Shown: one piece after another, positions 16,820 through 24,690 of the stretch | How positions within the stretch are numbered: position 1 is the stretch's first letter | How the letters are laid out: each line of letters begins with the position of its first letter | Origin: Microbacterium sediminis | GTDB taxonomy: Bacteria; Actinomycetota; Actinomycetes; Actinomycetales; Microbacteriaceae | DNA length: 64,000 bases | Reading direction: 5' to 3' | Assembly (NCBI RefSeq): GCF_004564075.1 | Contig: NZ_CP038256.1 | Location: 2,232,001 to 2,296,000 of the forward strand | Program-made: the position numbers and the translations under genes | The notes under the pieces: generated by a model | The model's input: the letters and a program-made list of their open reading frames with translations, nothing else | What the model was told of the DNA's origin: nothing | The model's database searches: none

Positions 16820-17611
16820 TCACCTGCCCTTGCGGCTGGCGCTGATGGCCTTCTGCGCCATCTGCGCGGTGATCACGACGAGGAACGCGATGAACAGCCA
16901 GTTCGCGACCTGGGGGTCGATGACGCCGGCGACGATCGCGCCGAGCGGCGTGGTGAGGCAGGTGGCGATCGCGATGGAGCCGGCCGCGGCCCAGTCGATG
17001 TTGTTGTTCTTCCAGTTGCGCCACGCGCCCGACATGGTGGTGGGGATCATCATGAGCAGCGAGGTGCCCTTGGCGACGAGGTCGCTCGATCCGAACAGGA
17101 GGATGAGGACGGGCACGACGATGATCCCGCCGCCCACGCCGATCAGTCCCGACAGGATGCCGGTGACGACGCCGACCGCGACGAGCGCGATGGCGATCCA
17201 GACGTTCATGGGCACCCCGACGCCACGGTCCGGGATGATGAAGAACAGGCTGATCATCACGACGACGAGGAAGCCGACGAACAGCCACCGCAGGAACGCC
17301 TCGCTGAGCCGGTGCAGCAGCTGCGCGCCGAGCGGGGCGCCGATCACGCCGCCGGCGGCGAGCAGGATCGCGGCGAGCCAGTCGACGTGCCCGTTCACGG
17401 CATAGGAGATGACGCCGACCGCCGCGGTGACGATGATCGAGGCGCCGGACGTGCCGGAGGCGAGCTTCTGCCCGAACGCCGCCAGCAGCACGAGCAGCGG
17501 CACGATCACGGTGCCGCCGCCGACGCCGAACAGCCCGGAGAGGAAGCCGGAGACGAGTCCGATCGCCACGAACATCAGGTAGCTCTTCGGGGCGCGCGCG
17601 ACGGCGTTCAT
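16820..17611 (-). CDS. TauE/SafE-family sulfite/organosulfonate exporter-type permease
   Basis: This 263-residue membrane protein has about eight predicted spans arranged as two repeats. Each repeat carries the family motif: SGFLSGLFGVGGGTVIVPLL near the N-terminus, and TGILSGLIGVGGGIIVVPVL in the second half. TauE/SafE proteins move sulfur-containing or small organic anions, but substrates are rarely known and nothing nearby narrows this one. The ATG at 17611 starts just before the first span and follows a TGGAGTCCG ribosome-binding site; the longer open frame upstream reads through non-coding sequence. Confidence 0.88.
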   Translation of the reverse strand: MNAVARAPKSYLMFVAIGLVSGFLSGLFGVGGGTVIVPLLVLLAAFGQKLASGTSGASIIVTAAVGVISYAVNGHVDWLAAILLAAGGVIGAPLGAQLLHRLSEAFLRWLFVGFLVVVMISLFFIIPDRGVGVPMNVWIAIALVAVGVVTGILSGLIGVGGGIIVVPVLILLFGSSDLVAKGTSLLMMIPTTMSGAWRNWKNNNIDWAAAGSIAIATCLTTPLGAIVAGVIDPQVANWLFIAFLVVITAQMAQKAISASRKGR

Positions 17612-17745
17612 CGGACTCCAGTCAGTGAGGGGACCGCTCCACGCTATCCGACCGCGTGACGCCGATCGTTCACCCGGGCAGGTTGCTGCGGGCTGCGGCC
17701 CGAGCTGGTCAGGGCGCGACCGCCGAGCGGGCGACCGCCGCGGGG

Positions 17746-19707
17746 TCAGCGGGCGCGCTTGGCCGCGTACAGCGCCTGGTCGGCGCGGTCGATGAGGTCG
17801 GTGATCTCGTCGTCGTCGCGCAGCTCGGCCACGCCCCACGACCAGCCGCCGTCGGACTCGGCGTGCACGCGCGCGATCGTCGATTCCGCCTCGGCGGCGC
17901 GCGCACCGGGCAGGACGACGACGAACTCGTCGCCGCCGAGGCGTCCGATCACGTCGTCGGTGCGCAGCAGGTGGCGCCACGCTTGCACGGCACCGCGCAG
18001 CACGCGGTCGCCGGCGTCGTGCCCCTGCTTGTCGTTGAGCTCCTTGAAGCGGTCGAAGTCGATCGTCACGACCGACAGCGGGCGGCCCCGTCGGCGCGCG
18101 GTCTCGATGGCCGCCGCGAGCGCCTCGTCGAATCCGTACCGGTTCAGCACGCCCGTCAGCGGGTCGGTCGCGGCCAGGCGCCGCTCCCCCACGCGCACGC
18201 CGCGAACGACCTCGAGCAGCAGCCAGGCCGTCGCCAGCGCGACGACGATCGGGATGGGACCGAGCCGGCCCAGCGTCTGGGACGAGATGAGCGGCAGCGC
18301 GCCCACGAGCACGACGTAGAGGCCGAGCAGGAACGCGCGTCCCACCCGACCGCGGTAGAACCAGCCGGCGATCACGGCGAACAGCTGCAGGCAGAACAGC
18401 ATCTCAATGACGCCGCCCGCGTCGTCCCGAGCCACCGCGCGCGCCATGAGCACCACCGCCATGAGCCCCACCCACGCGAGCACGCCCCCGTGCGGGTAGC
18501 GATCGCCCAGGCGCGCGGCCACGACGATCGCCACGAGCCCGACGAGGATCGCGGCGACCTCGGTCACGATCTCCCAGAAGTCCGTCGCGGCGAGCAGTCC
18601 GACGACGGCCGTGACGACGTAGAGCAGGGCGGCCGCGCAGGACACGAGCGCCGACCACGGCCGCGCGCGCGTGGCGTCGGGCGCGGGCACGGGCGTGGGC
18701 TCCGTCGGCACCCCCGTGCCGCGCCGCTCGCGCTTCTCGCGGTAGAGCTCCTCGTCGGCGAGGCGCACGAGGAAGTCGACCCCCACGCCGTCCTGCACGC
18801 GCACGAGCCCGGCGCTGTACGGCTGCGGCGCGGCCTTGCGCAGCGACTCGCTCACCCGGCGCGCGGCGGCTTCGCCCTCGGCGCGGAACATGATGACGAA
18901 CTCGTCGCCGCCCCAGCGCGCCACGACGCCCTCGTCGGCGAGCACGACGCGCCACGACTCGACGGTCGCCCGCAGCAGCGCGTCGCCGGCCGCGTGACCG
19001 TGGCGATCGTTGAGCGGCTTGAGCCCGTCGATGTCGGCCACGACCAGCCAGTACTGCCCGCCGCGCTGCCGGGCCTCGCGCATGTGGCGGCGCAGGCCGC
19101 GGCGGTTCAGCGCGCCGGTGAGGGGATCGGTGCGCACGGCCCGGGCCAGGTCCTCGCCGAGGGCGAGCGAGATCTCGAGCACGAGCATGCACACGAGCCC
19201 GCCATAGAGCAGCGGCCAGGGATCGCTCAGCGCCCGCTCCGCGAAGTGCGGGTTGTTCACGATCGCCACACCCCACAGCCCGAGCACGACGGCCCCGACG
19301 CCGCGGGCCGGCCAGGGTTGGTACGACCAGCCGAGGTAGACCATCAGCAGCGGCACGAGGAACAGCACCCCGAGCACCGTGCCGGCCTCGGGGGCGCTCG
19401 AGACCACGACGGCGAACGCGGCCGAGAGCAGCACGACGGTGAGGATCCCCACCCACCGCGGCAGGCGACGGCCGGCGATCAGCGCCACGAGCATCGCGAC
19501 GAGCGAGAAGAGCAGGACCGTCATCTCGGGCGCCGCCTGCGCCGGCGTGTGCGCATGCGAGAGCAGATGCGCGCCGGCGAGCGCGGCGAAATACGCGCAC
19601 CCGAGCGCCGTCGTCCCCGAGAAGACCGACTGCCGACGCAGGGCGTGGCGGAGCCGGTCCCCCACGGGGCTCAGCAGGCGATCGGTCGAGCGGGACATGT
19701 CCTTCAC
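17746..19707 (-). CDS. Membrane protein with two GGDEF domains (TM-GGDEF-TM-GGDEF), copy 1
   Basis: The 653-residue protein alternates two hydrophobic blocks (about 30-185 and 355-500, five to six spans each) with two GGDEF domains (about 195-335 and 510-653). Both keep the diguanylate cyclase core, DIDGLKPLNDRHGH with RWGGDEF, and DFDRFKELNDKQGH with RLGGDEF. Only the second has an RxxD-type inhibitory site (RTDD). It probably makes cyclic di-GMP at the membrane. The architecture looks like an internal gene duplication and is shared with the gene at 24691-26646. The start is GTG 19707 or the internal ATG at 19698. An EAL gene lies divergently beside it. Confidence 0.9.
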   Translation of the reverse strand: MKDMSRSTDRLLSPVGDRLRHALRRQSVFSGTTALGCAYFAALAGAHLLSHAHTPAQAAPEMTVLLFSLVAMLVALIAGRRLPRWVGILTVVLLSAAFAVVVSSAPEAGTVLGVLFLVPLLMVYLGWSYQPWPARGVGAVVLGLWGVAIVNNPHFAERALSDPWPLLYGGLVCMLVLEISLALGEDLARAVRTDPLTGALNRRGLRRHMREARQRGGQYWLVVADIDGLKPLNDRHGHAAGDALLRATVESWRVVLADEGVVARWGGDEFVIMFRAEGEAAARRVSESLRKAAPQPYSAGLVRVQDGVGVDFLVRLADEELYREKRERRGTGVPTEPTPVPAPDATRARPWSALVSCAAALLYVVTAVVGLLAATDFWEIVTEVAAILVGLVAIVVAARLGDRYPHGGVLAWVGLMAVVLMARAVARDDAGGVIEMLFCLQLFAVIAGWFYRGRVGRAFLLGLYVVLVGALPLISSQTLGRLGPIPIVVALATAWLLLEVVRGVRVGERRLAATDPLTGVLNRYGFDEALAAAIETARRRGRPLSVVTIDFDRFKELNDKQGHDAGDRVLRGAVQAWRHLLRTDDVIGRLGGDEFVVVLPGARAAEAESTIARVHAESDGGWSWGVAELRDDDEITDLIDRADQALYAAKRAR

Positions 19708-19950
19708 CAGGGGTCGATGCGCCCCGGCCGGCTCACCGGGAATCCGCGCGCTCCCGACGGGCCCGGGCGCGCGCGTGAGCGCGGCCCGACACTATCGAAC
19801 GCGGCTGAGCAGACGCCACTCTGCCCGGGCAGAAATGGGCAAATATCACCCTGCCGACACGCGCGGCGGTTCGAAGTTTCCTCCGCGAGGCGGGAACGCG
19901 CGAACCGCGCTGGTAACGTCGCGCGCGGGGGCCCGGAAGAACGGATCAGC

Positions 19951-20643
19951 GTGATCGGCAAGCGAGATCGTGCGCGTGCGAAAGCCGTGCCATCGCACCG
20001 GGTCGTCTTCCAGCCGCTCGTGTCCGTCGGCAGCGGCTCGATCGTCGGCTACGAGGCCCTGGCGCGCTTCGCCGACCGGCGCCGCCCCACCGAGCACCTG
20101 GCCGCCGCCGGGCGCCGTCGCGTGGAGCTGGAGCTCGCCCTGCTGCGCAGCGCCGTCGCCGCCGCCGCGGCGATCCCCGCGCGGTACTCGGTGACCATCA
20201 ACCTCTCGGCCACGTCGATCGCCGCGCCCGAGCTGCGGGAGCTGCTGCCCCGCGGCCGACGCTGGGGCATCGAGCTGCTCGAGACGTCCATCCTGCAGGT
20301 CGACAGCCGCGTGCGCGAGCGGGTCGACGATCTGGACGCGATGCTGCTCATCGACGACGCCGGCACGCACGAGGCGAGCGTCGAGCGCATCCTCGAGCTG
20401 CGCCCCGACATCGTCAAGATCGACAAGAGCGTGCTGTGGAGCGCCGCCGCCGATCACGCCGCGGGCCGCACCGTGCCCGAGTGCGATCGGCTGTACGCGT
20501 TCCTCGAGGCCGCCCGGCGCGTGGGCGCGCGCACGCTCGCCGAGGGCGTGGAGACCGAGCAGCACCGCCGCTTCACAATCGACGCGGGCATCGACTACGC
20601 GCAGGGCTACCTCTTCGGCGCCCCCGCGCCCTATCCGGCCTGA
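19951..20643 (+). CDS. Stand-alone EAL-domain protein (putative cyclic di-GMP phosphodiesterase)
   Basis: This 230-residue protein is almost entirely one EAL domain. It shows YEALARF, the metal-binding asparagine in TINLSATS, the glutamate in IELLETSIL, paired aspartates in LLIDDAGTH, the lysine in VKIDKSVLW, EGVETEQ and QGYLFG. The loop-6 motif, normally DDFGTG, reads DDAGTH, so activity may be reduced or regulatory only. No sensor domain or membrane span is visible. It is divergent from the double-GGDEF gene and convergent with the GT2 synthase, sharing a terminator with it. A GGAAG ribosome-binding site precedes the GTG start. Confidence 0.85.
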   Translation: MIGKRDRARAKAVPSHRVVFQPLVSVGSGSIVGYEALARFADRRRPTEHLAAAGRRRVELELALLRSAVAAAAAIPARYSVTINLSATSIAAPELRELLPRGRRWGIELLETSILQVDSRVRERVDDLDAMLLIDDAGTHEASVERILELRPDIVKIDKSVLWSAAADHAAGRTVPECDRLYAFLEAARRVGARTLAEGVETEQHRRFTIDAGIDYAQGYLFGAPAPYPA

Positions 20644-20663
20644 TCGCGGGGCCGCCGCGATCA
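20641..20663. terminator. Palindromic terminator containing both convergent stop codons
   Basis: TGATCGCGG-GGCCG-CCGCGATCA is a perfect 9-bp stem with a 5-nt loop. Its outer bases are the TGA stop of the EAL gene (20641-20643) and, on the other strand, the TGA stop of the GT2 gene (20661-20663). The two genes therefore end inside one symmetric hairpin. Confidence 0.8.
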
Positions 20664-23021
20664 TCGGCGGCCGGCGCGCCGGCGGCGCTCGAGCTTCTCG
20701 GCGCGGCGGGTCGGGCCCAGGCGGCGATCGCCGTGGTACAGGATCGCCTCCCAGTTGACCGGTCCCGCCGGGTACGTGACGTTCTTCGGGCGCTTGGGCG
20801 CGCGCGGCGGCACGAACAGCCAGTCGATCACGCCGAGCACGAAGTCGACGATCGAGTTCCACACGCCGATGTAGGTGACGATCGCCCACAGGCACAGGGT
20901 GGCGTTGAACAGTGCGAACGCGGCGTTGCCCCAGTTCTCGGCCTGGATGTCGCGCCAGAACGTGAAGGCCGAGAAGCCGACGATCAGCCACGGCACGAGC
21001 ACGTAGATCGCGGGCGCCGCCGTGCGGTCGCGCACCTTGGGCGTGCGGGCGAAGGGGATCTTCTCGCCCGTCATGGCCTGCTGCACCGACTTGAGCACGC
21101 CGGCCAGGTTCACCGCCAGCAGCACGAGGTTGAAACCGTAGATGCGGAAGATGTCGGTGAACCGGTGCCCCGACGCGCGCAGGTCGGCGCCCATGCACCA
21201 GAAGTACGGCACGGCCGCGAGGAACACCCACGCGCTCAGCAGCCGCGAGTCGTACGGGTAGGCCAGCAGGAACAGCAGCCCGAAGCTCGACCACGCGATC
21301 GACGTCATGTAGTTGGTGCGCAGCAGCACCTCGCGCAGCAGCACGCGCTCGCGCACGCGGCGCCGCTCCGAGATCTGCTCGAGCAGCTTGGGGAAGATGA
21401 GCAGACCGCCGTTGGCCCAGCGGCGGCGCTGCACGATGAGCGATCCGAAGTCGGGCGGCGTGGCCGAGTAGCTGAGCCGCTCGGGGTAGTTCAGCAGCGT
21501 CCAGTTGTGCGCCCCGATGTCGATCGACGACTCCGTGTCCTCGATCACCGTGCGGTCCTGGATGTAGGTGGTGATCGGGAAGCCCCCGACCTCCTCCGTC
21601 GTGGCGATGTCCTGCAGGGCACGGGTGCGGATGATCGCGTTGGCGCCCACCCAGAACGTCGCGCCGTAGTAGCTCATGCCCTGGTGCTGGATGTGCTGCA
21701 GGTCGGTGCTGGCGCCGGCGATCCGCTCGATGCGGGTCGGGGCGCCCCGGAACGAGGAGTACGGCGTCTGCGTGACCGCCACGCGCTCGTGACCGGGCTG
21801 CTCGAGGTACTCCACGAGCCGCACGCAGTAGTCGCGCAGCAGCATCGAGTCGGCGTCGAGCGTGAGCAGGTACTCGCTCTCGGGCACCGACAGATCGACC
21901 TGCTCACCGGGAGCCGCCTCGCGCAGCACGGCGCCGTCGGCGGTCTGCTCGATCGTCCAGTCCTTGCCGATGAGCGAGATGTAGGCGTTGATGTTCATCG
22001 CCTTGTTGGCCTCGTGCGAGAGCGAGCGGTAGCCCTTGCGCTCGAACGAGGTCAGCTCGGCCGAGAAGATCCACACGAGCCGGTTGTGCAGCTGGCGCAT
22101 GCGATCGGACTCCGGGGCCCCGCCCTGGTCCACGGCGCCGCGCAGCGCCAGCTCGGTCAGGCGCAGGTCGCTGGCGAGGCCTCCCAGCACGCGCTCGATG
22201 AAGAAGTCGTCGGTGTGGTCGAGCGCCGGCTCGGCGGCCGCCATGCCCTCGAGCCACTCCGCCGCCCAGCGGTAGTGGTCGGCGAGCTCGGCCACATCGC
22301 TCTGGGTCACCGGCTCGCCCGCCTCGTGGCGCGCGTTGCAGCGCTCGGCCGCCTCGACGAAGCGCTCGCGCGGCTCGCGCAGCGCCGCCTCGATCTCGCC
22401 GGGAAGGGCGCGGCTGGCCTCGAGCGAGGCGATGCGCTCGGGATCCGTCGGGTGCGGCGGGTCGTCGATCAGCAGGACGATCCGCAGGTTCGGGAACTCC
22501 TGCAGCGCTGCCGACCAGAGCGTCTGGCGCACCACCGAGGGCTCCTCGATGTACGAGGGGACGAGCACGGTGATGAGCCGGTCGTAGCCGCCGTCGAAGT
22601 GGCGGTCGAGCTCGGCCCGCGGCACGCGGCGGTGATCGCGGAAGCGGTACAGCGCGCCCTGCCGCGCCATGAGGTACATCAGCGCCGAGAAGGTGAGGAA
22701 GGTGACGACGAGCAGGTACGAGACGAGCTCGAGGGTGAGGCGCAGATCGAAGTCGTTGTTCTCCACGAGCTCGCGCAGCACCGTGGTGACGACGTAGATC
22801 GCCCAGCAGACGATCGTCACGACGATCGCGAGGCGCCCGAGCGCGAGGGCGTGCGCGCTGGGGATCGGATGCATGATCGACAGCGGTGCCGAGGCGCGCT
22901 CGGCGCCCCACTGCCGGCGGCGGCCCTGCTCCGGGCTCGGTTGCGGTTTCTCGGCGCGCGGGCGCGCGTTGGCGGCGCGCCGAGTCAGATCTGAACTCAC
23001 GGCGGTGATTCCATCCCCCAC
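20661..23021 (-). CDS. Cellulose-synthase-like family 2 glycosyltransferase
   Basis: This 786-residue processive-type membrane glycosyltransferase has two N-terminal spans (about 58-115), a cytoplasmic GT2 domain and four to six C-terminal spans (about 530-740). The GT2 motifs are present: a UDP-sugar aspartate in IVLLIDDPP, the DxD motif in LTLDADSMLL, the base region in VIEDTESSID and the QRRRW product-binding motif. It should polymerise and export a beta-linked polysaccharide. No PilZ domain is visible. It is divergent from a GH18-like hydrolase with chitin-binding modules and is flanked by GGDEF and EAL genes, which suggests a cyclic-di-GMP-linked polymer. Start is GTG 23021. Confidence 0.88.
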   Translation of the reverse strand: MGDGITAVSSDLTRRAANARPRAEKPQPSPEQGRRRQWGAERASAPLSIMHPIPSAHALALGRLAIVVTIVCWAIYVVTTVLRELVENNDFDLRLTLELVSYLLVVTFLTFSALMYLMARQGALYRFRDHRRVPRAELDRHFDGGYDRLITVLVPSYIEEPSVVRQTLWSAALQEFPNLRIVLLIDDPPHPTDPERIASLEASRALPGEIEAALREPRERFVEAAERCNARHEAGEPVTQSDVAELADHYRWAAEWLEGMAAAEPALDHTDDFFIERVLGGLASDLRLTELALRGAVDQGGAPESDRMRQLHNRLVWIFSAELTSFERKGYRSLSHEANKAMNINAYISLIGKDWTIEQTADGAVLREAAPGEQVDLSVPESEYLLTLDADSMLLRDYCVRLVEYLEQPGHERVAVTQTPYSSFRGAPTRIERIAGASTDLQHIQHQGMSYYGATFWVGANAIIRTRALQDIATTEEVGGFPITTYIQDRTVIEDTESSIDIGAHNWTLLNYPERLSYSATPPDFGSLIVQRRRWANGGLLIFPKLLEQISERRRVRERVLLREVLLRTNYMTSIAWSSFGLLFLLAYPYDSRLLSAWVFLAAVPYFWCMGADLRASGHRFTDIFRIYGFNLVLLAVNLAGVLKSVQQAMTGEKIPFARTPKVRDRTAAPAIYVLVPWLIVGFSAFTFWRDIQAENWGNAAFALFNATLCLWAIVTYIGVWNSIVDFVLGVIDWLFVPPRAPKRPKNVTYPAGPVNWEAILYHGDRRLGPTRRAEKLERRRRAGRR

Positions 23022-23104
23022 GGCCTTCGGGTGACCGTATCAACCTATTCTGTAGCATAAAATGCGCACGTCCCTCCATCCCGAATCGCAAGGGGCCCTC
23101 TTCC
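23022..23104. promoter_or_regulatory. Divergent promoter region between GT2 and GH18-like genes
   Basis: This 83-bp region has an unusually AT-rich core (about 23036-23063, including CCTATTCTGTAGCATAAAAT) that can supply -10 elements to both strands. The GH18-like gene lacks a strong Shine-Dalgarno sequence. No operator symmetry was recognised. Confidence 0.45.
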
Positions 23105-24655
23105 GTGTCCGAACGCTTTGCTGGACGCCGCTTCTCCTGGGTGCGCTTCTCCGCGCTCCTGATCGTCTGCGCCGTCCTCGCGGGGTACGGCTGGTTCACG
23201 TGGTCCTCGGCCCGCGATGAGGCCCAGGCCGAGGCATCGGGCGACCCCTGGTTCGCCGGCTACGTCGACGTGACCGCCACCCCCACCTACGCCTTCGAGG
23301 CGGCGCCCGCCGACGATGCGCAGGACGACGTGGTGCTGGCCTTCGTGGTGGCGGCCGCGCCTGACCGCTGCCAGCCGACCTGGGGCGCCGCCTACACGCT
23401 CGACGAGGCGGCCGCGGCACTCGATCTCGATCGCCGCATCCAGCGGGTGCGCAGCCAGGAGCGCGACGTGGTGGTCTCGTTCGGCGGGCTGCTCAACGCC
23501 GAGCTCGGCGACGCGTGCGAGAGCGTCGACGATCTGCGTGACGCGTACGACGTCGTGCTCGATCGCTACCACCTCACGACGATCGATCTCGATCTGGAGG
23601 GCGACGCGCTCACCGACACGGCGGCGATGGCGCGCCGGGCCGAGGCGATCGCCGCGCTGCAGCAGGAGCGGCGCGACGCCGACGAGGAGCTGGCCGTGTG
23701 GCTCACGCTGCCCGTCGACACGTCGGGGCTCACCCCGCAGGGCACCGCGGCCGTCGCCGCCTTCCTCGACGCGGGCGTCGACCTCGCCGGGGTCAACGCC
23801 ATGACCATGAACTTCGCCGCGGGCGGATCGATGGCCGAGGCCTCTCAGGCCTCGCTCGAATCGCTGCACCGCCAGCTCGACGCCCTCTACACCGACGCGG
23901 GTCTGCCGCTCGGGCCGACGTCGCTGTGGCGCAAGATCGGCGCGACGCCGATGGTGGGCCAGAACGACGTCGTGGCCGACGTGTTCGAGGTCGGCGATGC
24001 CGGCCCGCTGAACGCGTTCGCGCGCGAGCGCGGCCTGGGCCGGATGTCGATGTGGTCGCTGAACCGCGATCGCGCGTGCAGCGCCAACTACGCCGACCTC
24101 ACGACCGTGTCGGACGCCTGCTCGGGCGTCGAGCAGGAGGAGGGCGAGTTCGCGGCGCTGCTGGGCAAGGGCTTCGCCGGCAGCCCGAAGGACTCCGCCG
24201 GCGCCGAGACGGTGGCCGAGCAGCCCAAGGCCGTGGTGACCGACGACCCGGAGACGAGCCCCTACCCCGTGTGGTCCGAGACCGCCGCGTACCTGGCCGG
24301 CACCAAGGTGGTGTGGCACGGCAGCGTCTACGAGGCGAAGTGGTGGACGAGCGGCGACGTGCCCGACGACCCGGTGCTGCAGGAGTGGGAGACGCCCTGG
24401 ACCCTCGTCGGCCCCGTGCTGCCCGGCGAGACCCCGGCGCCGACCATCGAGGTGCCCGATGACCTCGCCCCGCAGTGGGACCCCGAGACCGCCTATGAGG
24501 CCGGCGACCTCGTGATGCGCAACGACGCCGTCTTCGAGGCGCGCTGGTGGACGCTCGGCGACGCCCCCGAGGAGGCCTTCAACGACCCCGGCACCTCGCC
24601 CTGGCTCGCCCTCGACGAGGACGCGCTGCGCGAGCTCATCGCGGACGCGGAGTGA
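23105..24655 (+). CDS. Membrane-anchored GH18-like glycoside hydrolase with two chitin-binding (CBM5/12) modules
   Basis: The 516-residue protein has a short cytoplasmic N-terminus, one signal anchor (about 14-33), a GH18 TIM-barrel-like domain (about 50-340) and two C-terminal CBM5/12-type modules (about 375-430 and 450-505). Each module has the AKWWT/ARWWT aromatic signature. The GH18 catalytic motif DxDxE appears in TTIDLDLEGDAL, and the preceding strand reads VVVSFGG, as in chitinases. It would act outside the membrane on a GlcNAc-type polymer. It is divergent from the GT2 synthase, so it may trim or release that polymer rather than digest environmental chitin. Confidence 0.82.
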   Translation: MSERFAGRRFSWVRFSALLIVCAVLAGYGWFTWSSARDEAQAEASGDPWFAGYVDVTATPTYAFEAAPADDAQDDVVLAFVVAAAPDRCQPTWGAAYTLDEAAAALDLDRRIQRVRSQERDVVVSFGGLLNAELGDACESVDDLRDAYDVVLDRYHLTTIDLDLEGDALTDTAAMARRAEAIAALQQERRDADEELAVWLTLPVDTSGLTPQGTAAVAAFLDAGVDLAGVNAMTMNFAAGGSMAEASQASLESLHRQLDALYTDAGLPLGPTSLWRKIGATPMVGQNDVVADVFEVGDAGPLNAFARERGLGRMSMWSLNRDRACSANYADLTTVSDACSGVEQEEGEFAALLGKGFAGSPKDSAGAETVAEQPKAVVTDDPETSPYPVWSETAAYLAGTKVVWHGSVYEAKWWTSGDVPDDPVLQEWETPWTLVGPVLPGETPAPTIEVPDDLAPQWDPETAYEAGDLVMRNDAVFEARWWTLGDAPEEAFNDPGTSPWLALDEDALRELIADAE

Positions 24656-24690
24656 CCGTCCGCGACGTCGCGTAATCGAACGCGCGGCGA

